Position numbers and translations under genes: made by a program. DNA of 64,000 nt from Onchidella celtica (lineage: Eukaryota > Mollusca > Gastropoda > Systellommatophora > Onchidiidae), in NCBI GenBank assembly GCA_963931925.1, contig OZ007581.1:12522162-12586161 (forward strand), given 5' to 3'. How positions within the stretch are numbered: position 1 is the stretch's first letter; every line of letters begins with the position of its first letter. Under the pieces are notes generated by a model that worked only from the letters and a program-made list of their open reading frames with translations, was not told where the DNA came from and did not search any database. Shown here piece by piece: positions 25,459-39,275 of the stretch.

Positions 25459-28400
25459 CTACATCAGGGAAGGAAATTGCACAGTTTTAGAATCAGTTTA
25501 AAGCATAAAGTTCACCTAAACAATGTCAAGTCTCATAAAAACTCGGCTGTCAATTCAGAATTTCAATATGAAATAAAATATCAAATTTTCCGTCCAGATT
25601 ATAGCGTTTCTACAAATACTATAGTTATCTTGCATTGGGATCGTACACGTTACAACTGGACATGTTGAGCATTGAAATTAATATTGACTTATAATACGAA
25701 ATTGTCATTTCCAGTCCTGCATTAACCACTAAGCCCCAAATGCTCGTGCTTAGGGCACCAAGGGCAGAGGCGGGCATCATACCCTTAACTATTTGACAAC
25801 TACAGTGAACGTCAGTCAATTTTGATGTTGATGTTATTGTTTGTCCTTAGCTGCTGTGGATGACTTTTACTCTGCTTTGTTTAAAAAAACAAAATGTGAT
25901 CTTTAGCAACTTGAGTGACTCAAGTTTTGGGACCGGAGATTGGAGATGTTGCATGAGGTGTGTATGCATGTGTGGGCAGTGGGGGAGGGGAGCGGAGCGG
26001 GGACCGATAGTAGCATTGTTGGACTGTGTTATGGCATAAATTGGTCTTAATCCAATCCTGAACATTTCATCATAAATAATCCTATATCCAGTAAATCTCT
26101 AGATAGCAAAGTGGAAAATGAGGCTAGTCATTATGATGACTAAACATAAACAATAAAAGAATACACACTTGGTTTTGATTTTCTCCGAAAAAGACAATTC
26201 CAATGGCAAAGACAGCGATGATCAAGATGGATGACGATCAGCAATGATCAATAATGGATGGCGACGATCACAGGACCGATGGCTGACAAATATTGTCGAC
26301 ACCACTACTGGGTGATGTAGCTCCCAAAATTGTCAGGGAATAAATAAATAAATACATGTGTCACGAGCGAGTGAGCGGGGATCAATAGTTACGGGGAGAA
26401 GGGGGTAGAATAAGTTTAACTCACGGCCCACAAGTAATGAAAAGCGTGAAATGTTGTGAGTTTGGGGGGGGGGGTCTGCATGAGGTGAGAGCGCGGTACG
26501 GACACTCACTGCGAGTTAGAAGGTCCCAAGAGACAGACGTGAATGAAAGCAGTCGGGACATTGTGATGTGTTTTCCAGTGATGACTGGTAGGTTGAACGA
26601 TGATTGATAATTATGATGATTGATGTATTATATTCGCCTATGACCATGATGTAAATAAGTATATGTGAGGAATGTGGAAGTCCTTGATTACTGTGTATAG
26701 AAATGTGCGCCATGAGCGATAGATGTAAGTTAGGTTCATGGATTCGTAGCGAGAGTGAGTACTGTGTAATACGGGGGAGGTGTGTTACCGTAAGATGTGT
26801 GGTGAGTGAAAGGTGGACTATTGTGTGTACGCTTCATGGTTTGTAATGAGGGGTGAAGTGAATAGAAATGGTATGATATTATACCAATGTAATGTTCTTC
26901 TTATAGGTGCCGGGGTCGGGCAGAGACGCCACCCGCGGTGAGCACAGTGGGTAGGCCAGCATAGGGCCGAAGGCTACGCATAGGCCAGCGGAGTGAAGCT
27001 GTCGAGCAGGACAGGAGGAACGCATGAGTCGTGGCAGTCTGGCCACAGACAGGGATGTGTATAGAAATGTTAATGTGCTCTTAAGATGTATTACATGTGA
27101 TATTGATATACCCTGTGCCATTGAGATACTAATGTGAATTGAACTATTAACGTGCTATGGCCATGTTGAGGGGCTATTGGAAGGCTAAGGTGTTATTTAC
27201 ATAGGGAGGTGCTATTGAGAGACTGCGGTGCGAAAGAAATACTAAATGTGTTATTAAGACATTGAGTGGAGAGGCTGAAGGCGAAGTGTCTTTAAAAGTA
27301 ACTACCGGGTTGTGGACCCGAGGAAGAGTGCTTGAGGGAAGAAGGTCGTTGGACAGCAGTTGAATAGAGTAACCTACTGTATGTCATTGCACTGTTATCT
27401 TTATCGTTATGTATAATAAATGTGTGAGTCTGATGGGTTGTTCTGTTAAGTGTTATTCGTGTTCGTTCGTGATTGTTGTCCTGTTATAATTATTACATCT
27501 CCCAGTCTGGGATTTGTGACAACATGTATTAATAATATTGTCCAAGCGTCAGATATAGATATAGAAATGCAACATTTAACATTCTACTTTATCCTTGAAT
27601 TCGGCTAATCTCTCTCAGCTGTAAGCGGAATTATTACAAGAGAATTTTGAACATGCCAGGATGGACAAGTAGGCCCGCGGACACTGATATTAGGTCTAGA
27701 TTATTATAGGGAAAATAGGCCCCATTTTCAAACTACTCATTAAGTATTTTTGAAATTTGTGCCTAACGCATTTGTTCGGCTAATCATTATTACATTAACA
27801 CTTTGTACTAAAGAGCCCCTTGACTGCCTTTTCAAGATCAGTGGTTCTTACAAATGCCTCCTCATAACACACAAAACATTTTAGCTTCTACCAGAGAGAG
27901 TAGGCCAACTGTAAATGGTACGCCTATGCCAAGTGTAAATGGTACGCCTATGCCAACTGTCTTACCCGCCCCTTCTATTCTGGCCTGTGTATGAATGGAC
28001 ATCGGTTTAATAAGATATGGGGGAAAAGGGCATCAGCAAAAGAACAATATCATAGGATCTGTAACATTCAAGAACGCGTGGGAAGTGCCGTGTTCTTTTA
28101 CCCATTTCAAAAAACAGTATCTGACAAAAAAAAAAAAAAAGCGTAAATACTTGCTCATATTTACATCTCAGACAATGTAAGTGGCTCAAATAGCTGCAGC
28201 TGCGAGGACAATGGCGATGACGATGAAGATAATGATGATGGTACATGTATGATAACGTATCATTGCTGTTTGTTAAATTGTAAATGCATATATAATCGCT
28301 CCAAATACACAAGAAAAAACAGAACAATAATATGACAAGTTCATGATTGGGGGGCCGGGGGGGGGGGGGGATTATGGCACTGTGGATGAAAATTGAAAGA

Positions 28401-31393
28401 GCTGTAGATTAAAACATAATACTACACTTTATTATAGCATTTCATGACAAATAGAAACATGTCACATGGGAAATATCAATACATTACACAGGCAACATCA
28501 CAATAGCTAGCTCATGAATGTGATTAAATAACATTTAAATATCCGTCTGTGAATATAAAAAAAAAGGCATTCATCAATATAAATATTCAGGAGTTTGTAC
28601 TGAAATGTATTGTAAGGATAATAAATACAATTGACCTGTACTGCTTTCAAAAGTTCACTACGTTACTTACGTATAGCGATTAAACTAAACTTCAGATAAC
28701 CAATGATCCCGGTGACCAGGTCTTCGTTATACAGCCTATAATCTCCAAGTATTTCCTTCTGTAGGGCTGGAATGGTGACAACTATCTGTCCTCTAGCTCT
28801 GGATTCATCAGTGTACGTGAAAGTTATTGGTGTCTTTATAGTGGAATTGCCTGGGTAAACCAAAATAATTCAATTAAAATTTCCCACTATATTAGTGTTC
28901 ATACTCTCGTTGATTTCGAGCTATCACAATCGAGGTGGACAGAAAAAATTGTTCCGACAAATTGAGCCTGAAAAAAAAAAAAAAACGCATTTTCTTCGAG
29001 TAGAATTAAAAATTAAGACAGGAAATTTCGTTCTCGTTCTGCGCCTCAATTTATACACTTCATGTATGAGACAATCGGCCAACGAGTTAATACAATGCTA
29101 ATCTCACATTCGCAATAGCCGTTCTCAAGATGCTCCCGAATGCCAACTGGATTCTACTGGTTTGTTTCATTAGGCTGATTTGAGGTCTTTATTTTAGGAG
29201 GTTCGCTCCCCTTGGCATTTACACCTCACTTTACTTGTTTTATTATTTCTTGTTCTGGCGGGGGGGGGGGGGGATGATATGAATAAATTTTAATCTATTA
29301 ATTTCAATTTTGCCCGGGCAGCGGCCTTTCGGCCTGCTCTTTACGATTTCCAACTGCCAAGGTATCTTTAACGTGCGCAACGTGCACACGGGCCCTCCGA
29401 TTTTTTTCGTCCTTATCCGAGAAGACTAGGTACTCGATCCTACCCCCCAATAGGACCAGGGACTTGAAAATATGAGAAAAATCGAATTTCCAAGAACTAC
29501 TCGATCCTACCCCCCAATAGGACCAGGGACTTGAAAATACGAGAAAAATCCACTTTCCCACATGCCTGCACTGCCCGGGTTTAGAACCCGGGACCCTTGG
29601 CATGAGAGGTGAGCACCTTGCCTCTAGACCACCTTGTCCCCTTGTTTCATTTGGCGTCACAGATATGGGATTTTATATCGGATTTAATTGGAAAGTTGCA
29701 AGGTATCGTGTGCACCGGACAAGCATGATAAGCATGACTTTAGTGAAAAGATTAAATTATATCTTAGGAAATAAATCTTACTTTAGTGAAAAGATTAAAA
29801 TCACATCTTGGGAAATAAATCTCACTTTAGTGAAACGATTAAAATCACATCTTATGAATTAAGTCTCACTTTAGTGAAAAGATTAAATTATATCTTAGGA
29901 AATAAATCTCACATTTGTGAAAAAATTAAACCATATCTTAGAAAACATAAAAATCTCACCTTTGTATAACCTCAAAGTTTTTGGTTTTGGATATCCCAAG
30001 ACGCACATACTGATGGAAACATCTTCATTGGCAGACACTGTGAAACTGGGATTTTCAGATGTTGAATCACAATGTTCAAGGGGACCTGGGATTGGTATAG
30101 AAACTCGCTTGAGGAACAAGCAAAAACTTTTGACGGTAAATCAGCCATCTTCTCCAATAATACTATTTGAACTCCCACCCAGAAACAAATTAGCAGTGAT
30201 TATATTGGTAAATCGTTACTTTTGTGCTTCGAAAAATCACAGCGACTGATTTGATCCTAATCTAAATTACTATAATAATTATTCATTCCGCTCTTAATTC
30301 TGAAGACACTCATGATGTCTATGACATCCATCAACTCATAGGGACAAAGGCATGTCTGAATTCATAGGGTTTTTGATGTTTCTGACCCATAGTGGAGCTT
30401 GCGATGATCAGACTCATAATGCTAATTACAGAAAAATTACAACCAGAAGAAAAAAAAAAACATTCAAAAGGATATAATTCAGTACATTAACTGTCGTGGC
30501 TAAATCAAAGTTTGATCCCTTGACCATTTTTCTGCTGTCAACAGCACATTAACAGATAGTGAAAGCCGAGACACAGTATACGGAGACAAACCATTTCTTC
30601 TTCCACTATGTGTACACAAATGGTGCCGATATGAATTCTGTGAGTCCTAACTCCGTTTCATTCAATTATGAAGGGTTTGTGGTGCGTATTGCTGTATTGT
30701 TGGCATCGATGATAGACATGCAAGTCAACGGACGGCGACTGAATAGGACGAACTGATTCGTCGGCTGTGTCCCGGGTGAAAGTATGTATAAAATCTTATA
30801 TAGTTAACTATAAAACTGTCACTTAATCTAATCGGAGGAAATGCCCATACTTTATAATAATATGACACTTGCCGACCCGCGCAAGTTATATCTTGCAGAT
30901 TTTCCAAGTACTAAGCGGATCCCTAATATCTAAATATAGGATACATTAAAACGGCATTTGGATTCCATGCTATGACTAATGTAACTTACTGTTACACCAC
31001 AATTTCACACATAATTATATTATTTAATTACCCGTTCTACGCAGGGTTTCGTTTCTTGGTGCGTAACCAAACTTCCGCGTTCAGGCGGCACGTCAAAATG
31101 GTATCATTCTTCCGGTTCACTCAAAATAGTGAATTAAAATAGAATGATCGAAAAAAACATATTTTGATAAATTTGGGTACAGGAGTATTCGTGTTTTATG
31201 TGGCGAAAGCCTGGGTCTGTAGATATTGTGGACGTCAGGAAAATGTGAAGCGTGTGGGCTAAGAATTAACCGAGGAGTAGGCTAACATAGCCTCCAAAGT
31301 TCACTTTTATAATATAAATAACTGAAATCTTATTAACTAGATGACCTACCGGCATTGCCCGGAATAAACAATCACGTGCCCTCTCTCTTTCTG

Positions 31394-31441
<48 letters not shown>

Positions 31442-34400
31442 ATAATAAAAGTAATAAACTACAGTCTTGCTTCAGAACTCATCCGCACCAGAACACTACG
31501 CACCAAACTGAACGCTTGATACGTTTACTTTTTATGGCATGCACGGTACTAACTACGAAACAAACATGCAAAAATACAGATATTACATAGCAATAAACAT
31601 TGTTATTTTTTTTAAACACATGCTTGAAGTAAACAACTTTTAATTACAGCCATCATCTTCCTTATCTCAATTGCCACCTTCCTGCCAAATTTTAGGCCTG
31701 AAGAGTATAGTTTGGTCAGCTAGTCATGCCAAAGGTTGCAAGTTACTGAAATATGTAATAGATTATGACATCCCTGAAACCATGGGAGGCTATGACATCC
31801 TGAACTCACAGAAGTTATGCCATTCCTGAAATCATGGAAACTATGACGTGCTTGGACTTACGATCTGACTTAATCTGATGAATCGGAAAAACTACTTTAA
31901 ATAAAAGAAATCAAATATAAAGTATTCGACATGACACAGCTTGCGGTGGAGAAATTGACTCTACAGCCTCTCGAACGAGTGGCATGCAATTGTCAACTAT
32001 CAAGAAAACATAAATATTTTGGAATGTATAGACTTCATGGATATCCAAAGAAAGCAATATGCCTGGGGATCCATTAAAGAACTATTTTCTCATCTGGACT
32101 CAGTGTGCGTTTTGTCCTTACGGAGAGAGGCTAAGATGTACGACTGAATTTAAACACTTCAATACTCAATGTATTATTTTTTTTTCAGATGAATACAAAA
32201 CAACCTTTGGGAATTTTACCAATGTGAGAAAAATTTACGGAACTATTTAATTATATTGTGAAATTCGGAAGCTGTGAATACGAAACACAAACAAAGAACA
32301 TTTACCCAAATAGACCATGAAAGACACAAAATGGCCGTTATTATGTGGTCGTGCTGTAAAATCCAAACCCAAACTCAAACTGAAATCGGTACTTACATTT
32401 GACTTTCACGTCAATGGTCTGCACCTCAGGGTTCACGTTCTCTGTATTGCTAGCCGAGCAGACATACTGACCTGACATATTACAAGCAGCCTGTTTTTGG
32501 TAGATAAAACTTTCTCCAGTCACCTAAAGAACGAAATGTCAACAAATTCAAAGTCCTATCAGATATGGTATCTTTCCGGTATGCCAAAATTCAGACTAGC
32601 CCGGATCGCCGTGCTACAACAATGACGAGCAACTAATTTCTAGTAGCAATTAACATATTTCTGAACAGTTTATCAATAAATCCCTGACACTGATAGACTG
32701 TAAGAATAATAATAATAAGTATAAATCACATGCACACAATAATAATAAAATAGTTCTGCAAACACTTGCTAACCAAACGATAATAATGGCCGGAGAGCCA
32801 AACATAATCCTAATCCTAACCTTCGACTGTGTCACTTCATAATTTTTTATTCATGCAACATATAATGAATAATGTCCAAGCTGAACTGAACTGATACGCA
32901 ATATGCAGGACTTGGGGATTCATCATACAGGCCTATAAAATTCCCATCTGTTGAAAAAATGAGTTTGATAATAATAGACTAGAATCCACTGGGCGTCAAC
33001 CTATCGCCACTTTTACTAACTGAAATGTAATGTTTTAAAGAAAACTTCAACTTACGGCATGGAGAATCTCCCGCTGCCCTTCATGATTTTCATGGTACAG
33101 TTGAAGTTGTGGTTCTGGGTTACCCTCAGCTTGACAGTTAAAACTGATCTCTTCATTTGATCGGGGCTTTGGATCGCTAATACTGAAGACTCTTAGTTCA
33201 GCTGGATCTGTACAGAATTTGGTCATGAACCAAAAATATTGTCATAATGAAAATAAAATTATTTGGAAGTGTTTTGTCAAACATTTGGTCTTTTTTTTTT
33301 TATTATTTCTTTTTTTTAAGTAGGTGTATGTTTATAGGTGGGGAAGGGGTTAGGTCTTTACATCACGCACATTACGTAATTGTCAAAGTACAGAGTCACT
33401 TTTTTTTTTCTTATTCCCGATAGTATATCATAGTTCCTACTGACATCAAAACTGACGTTCCTTTACTCATGCCGTGGATCAGGATTGTCCTATCTGCGAG
33501 GCAAGGTCTCTCTCTCTATATATATATTCTTTATAATCTACACACTGTGGAAAATAATGGCCTAAGGGTAGCCACACAAAGGCCACCGAATTCGGCCACC
33601 GAGCCACTAGTCGCTTTAGGTGAGAAGAATTGCAATATATAAACGGACCGAATCTAGGTGGGCTCTGTCACAAATCCCAGACTGGGAGATGTAATAATTA
33701 TAACAGGACAACAATCACGAACGAACAAGTATAACACTTAACAGAACAACCAATCAGACTCACACATTTATTATACATAAAGATAAAGATATAAGTGCAA
33801 TTACATACATTACATTATTGAATTCAACTACCCTCCAATGGCCTTATTCCCACATGCACTCTTCTCCGGGTCCACAACCCGATAGTTACTTTCTAACTAG
33901 GTTCCGGCCTCAGTCTCACCTCAAGGTATGTCCTACGAGCGGCCCTATCTTACTGGCTCCTGCTCAACCTAATCTCCGTATCTCAATCTCCCCTTAATGT
34001 CTTAATAGCACATTAATATTTCAATAGCACAGTAGTATCTCAATAGCACATTCATAGTTCAATAGCACATTAGCATTTCAATAGCACATTAATATCTTAA
34101 TAACAACGTCCCTGTCTGTGGCCAGACTGCCACGACTCATGTGCTCCCGCTGTCCTGCGCGACAGCTTCACTCCTGCTGGCCTATGGGTAGCCTTCGGCC
34201 CAACCCAAGCATGTCCCTATGCTGGCCTATCCCCGGCACAAGTCCGCTCACCGCGGGTGGCTTCTCTGCCCGACCCCGGCACCTATAAGAATAACATTAC
34301 ATCTGTATAACACCCTACAATGACTATCCACTTCACCACTCCTTACGAACCATCAAGCGTACACACAATAGTCCACCTTTCACTCACCACACATCTTACG

Positions 34401-37400
34401 GTAACACACCTCCCCCGTATTACACAGTACTCAGACTCGCTACGAATCCATGATCCTAACTTACATCTATCGCTCATTGCGCACATCTCTATACACAGTA
34501 ATCAATAACTGTCCCATTCCTCACATATAACTTATTTACATCATGGTCATAGGAGAATATAGTACATCAATCATCATAATTATCAATCATAGTTCAACCT
34601 ACCAGTCATCACTGGAAAACACACAATCCCCCGACTGCTTTCCTCATGTCTGTCTCTCGGGACCTCTTAACTTGCAATGACTGTGAGCACACCGCTCCCG
34701 CCTCATCCAAACCCCCCAACTCACAACATTCCATGCTTTCCATTAATTGTGGGCCGTGAGTTAATCTTACTCTACCCCCTTCTTCCCGTAACTATTGATC
34801 CTCGCTCACCCGCTCGTGACATCATCCCATACATTTATTAGCTTTGGCTACACTGTGATGTTACAACTGACTTTTAAGAAACAGTGATTGGAGTGGTTGT
34901 GGCAGGTCAAGGATTTTTGGAAACGTTTGTTAAAAGGATTAGACTGGGTATAGCCGGATTAGGATGTTTGTAAGTGTTTGATTGAAGATGTGAGGGGATA
35001 AGTGGTTTGACTAGCAAAATCCATCAAGATAATTAATTTTGGTTTAGGATTCACGTGGCATTCCCATTACACCAGATCACTCGGTGGACAGAAATATATT
35101 TCGATGGCATGGAAAAATAACTTCACCGTTGTGCTCCGCTGTTAATGACTTGAGAAGACGGAACTTGCAGCAAGGAAACCAAAAGAAATGTTTGTGAGAA
35201 AACAAACTGGGGCGAAAACAGAACGAGGATTGCCGAGTGTAGAGTTTATTTGATGAATTTACGACTGAAATAGTACCTTCTGTCCTTTGCCGTCTGTAGA
35301 TAGTTACTATAAATTTTGTCACTTTGTACGAACACAGATTGAAACTGTTTCATTACACTGGCAGAAGCTGGAATAAGAGATGAGGGAATCAGTTCTAAAT
35401 GTTCAAAGTGTCTATTAGAGAATCTAGTTAAAAATCTTCCCATAAAAGGCTCATACTCACATTTAACCGAAAAACTGATAGATGACGTTTGTGAATACCA
35501 AGTTATATGCACATCACTGCAGTTACAGGAATGTCCGTTCATTCCTTTCGTCACTTGGATGGTCATCATGACAGATTGTCCGTCCTCGGTTTGTTCAGAC
35601 TGTCCATTCACATCCTTTATTCCTCCTGTACAGTACAATCTAATTTCCGCTACGGGTGGGGTTCCTCCAGTTACTGCGCATTTAATGATGACCGTTTTTC
35701 CAGCAAATGTTTCAATGCTGGACACTTGTGTCTCCTTAGATCCGTCTATCACATAAATCCTTGGTGGGTCTGACGGTGGTTCTGCAATGTCGCAGAAAAA
35801 ACAACAACAAACAAACTTATGGAATGACAGAAGTTTTTAGTGATGAGATTTTTCTTTATGTCACCTACTGATATAGTGGAGAAAATATACAAATTGATCC
35901 ATGTTTTTGTGACAGTCCCAATAATAAAACTTCTCATTCAGAATGTGAGGAAAAACGAACTGGTGTAGAAAATGATAAAACTGATGATTTTCAAAAAGCG
36001 TAGTTGTATACAGTCGTCAGGTGGGTGGTCTTGGCATACGTATGTGTGTAGGGCGTGAATTTGACCATTTTTGGGGTGCAGCTGACTGTGTTGGTGTGAA
36101 GTTAAGTGTATGTCGATGTCGATGTGAACTTGACTGTATGCTAATGTGAAGTTGACGACTATTTTGCTGAGAGGAAGGAAAAACTACGAAGATAATTATG
36201 AGAGCGATCACAAACAGAGCAAGAACATGCATGCGGTGCGATCCTATAATGATTACATTGTACTTCAGAACAGCAACCAGAAAATTTATTAAAAGCTTAA
36301 AATAATTATTGCATGCTGAAAAGATTCCCAATAAACAATATCTTAACATGACTGATTTCTACAGCTGCACATTTAGACGATCATAGTAATTCAGTTTACA
36401 GACACTGCTACCACTAAGGTAGCCAAGCTGGAGAAGTTGGTTACGGCTGTCCTTAATTACATTCTGTATTTGGAAAACTCCCATACGCATTAACATGTAC
36501 ATTTGAGACGAATATTTTGTTTTGTTGTTGTTGTTTGGAACCACAGTTAAGATAGTAAAATACTAATGTCAGTGTTTAAGTGTGAATGATTGGTGAGATT
36601 TAACCTTGTGCTATCCCTGCAAACTAAACAAAGCACGGCTGACACACAGTCAGTGTAAAGGAATTCAACTGCGATTGACTCCAGGGCGTCACATATCTTG
36701 GGGGAATTGTAAGTTTAAAAAAATGAAAACTGTTTAAAAAATTTTGTATTTGACACGACACATGTTTGTCCTCACTGCTTACCAAACATAATGGTCCATT
36801 CTCCTAGTGACTAGAGAGAAAGATTTTTTTTTCCTCAGTCGAAGGGAATAAAGAAGAAAATCAAAATGTATGCCAAACTTCAAACCTCTGTTATTCTTAG
36901 CTCTCTCATTATTAATCAGCGTAAAGAATCACAGACAAGATGATGCGAGACTCACCAATAGAAACAAATATGCCGCTAGACCTAACAGCTGTGCTATGGA
37001 AACGATCAATACCATCCATGTCTGGATACATGTAGACTGTAATGTTGTAGAGTCCTTCACGCACAGGCCAGTTGCACCCACAGGTTGTTTCGTAGTACAA
37101 CACTCCGTCAACATATTTTTCCTCGTTTCTGGGATTGAAGTCTGACCATGAATACTACAGATGAGAAAACATGAATGATTAATATTTTAAACAGTATGGG
37201 CATAGTGACAGTAGAGGAAGGGACAATCGGTGGCAATGATTTTGAAGTAGTGGTCAATTCGTTACAGAAATGACTGAGGGGTTTAAAGGTGATCTGGACT
37301 TGTAAATCTAAATTTGATTCCACAGCAGTATCAGTTAAATGTGGTGTTTGAGGAACATGTGAATATAACTTTGGTAGAGAGAGAGAGGGAGAGAGAGAGA

Positions 37401-37503
37401 GAGAGGAGAGACAAACAGACAGACAGACACATGCAAATAGAGAGAGAGAGAGAGAGATTAGAGAGAGCAGAGACAAACAGACAGATAGACACATACAAAG
37501 AGA

Positions 37504-37557
<54 letters not shown>

Positions 37558-38162
37558 CAGAGAGAGAGACAGACAGACAGAGAGAAAGAAATTGAGATAC
37601 GTAGGGATAGGTAGAGATTACCACTGATATACCTCATAAAAACCTTCTTTATAGGAGGTGCACCCGCATTTCCCCTCTGGATAAACTTTGCCGGACGTGC
37701 ATGTCACGTTCAACCTGTGCCCAGGTGTAAAGCCGAAACTACAAGTTGGTGTTTCAGGAACGGCTGTGTAAGGAAAGATTACACACTTGCATTAATGAAT
37801 GAACCGCATTACTGTGTGTAGGTAGGACACGGATTTTATCCAACCAAAGTGGGTTAATAAGCTGATTTTGATCGTTCTAAGTTCTAAACAGTAATAAACA
37901 ACTGATCTATCAGATCTGTTCTGTCTCCCTTTCCCCTCTCTGCCCATTGATGTACGGGCCTAAAGATGATTGACAAGTGACAGGCTGTTCAACATTCTCT
38001 GCTGCAGACCTCAGTGAACTAAAGAAAGATTTTCGAAACCTTCCCTGCGACGTCCTTCAAACTCAACGTGAAATAAAACTCACACCGGTAAATAATAAAA
38101 TGTTCTGTATATTTATATACTAGATGACGTACCGGGCATTGCCTGGAATAGACAATCACGTG

Positions 38163-38195
<33 letters not shown>

Positions 38196-39191
38196 TCTCT
38201 CTCTTATAAAAAAAAGTAGTAATCTGCAGTCTTGCTTCAGAATTCATGTGCACCAGAACACTGCGCACCAAACTGAACGCATGATATGGTTACTTTTTAT
38301 GACATGCACGGTACTATAACAGAATGGAGCCAAAATGGAGGATGAAAATAGAGCTATTGACAGCATGATGAAACAATGCATTTTCTATAAAATTCAAGAA
38401 CCAAACTAATCAAAATAATAACAACTTCCGTGCACCCTCCGCGGTATTTGAAATGGACATGTAAAGTTTGATAAGTGCAGGTGGTGTAATAAAAAAGGCT
38501 TTTGCGTTCAAAGGTGGAGATTTTGTGAAATATATATTTATAAGATCTTTTACAAAGTATAATATGATACAAATAAGGGGGAGGGTGGATATCTTCATCC
38601 CCTGCAGGGAAAGGTATGGGCGGTTAAAAATTAATTGTTCTATTAGAAATAAAAAGCGAAGACGTTGATTGTCATGGAATATTGCACATTCACGTGATGT
38701 TTAACTGTAACGAATTTAACCAAATCGATTTCTTATTTAAGCTCTGCTGCTAAAACATGTATACCCATACTAATTCATAATTATATAAAGGTCACACAAG
38801 ATCCGTCTGGCATGATCAGTGCACGATTGAACATAACACTGAATGTACAAATGGGTAGTCTTAGGCGACACAATTAATAATATGTAAAAACATTATCTGT
38901 GACAATATAAAATTCTCTGAACTTGGAGACGAAAAATGCAAAATATCCTTTCATTTCTGGTTTTAGATTTATTCCATTGTTATCGTCGTGAACATTTTAA
39001 AACATATTTATCCCTATCACCCCCCATGTCACCACCGAAAATGTATAATTCATTATTAAATAAATATTGATATATATCCAAATATTATTATGATAATTTA
39101 GATTACAAGTTGCGAGTTCTGAACTGTTGTGAGTTGTGAACTGCGCCTAACAGGCTGCGTTACAATTTGCTCTGAGATAGAGAGAGATAGA

Positions 39192-39275
<84 letters not shown>

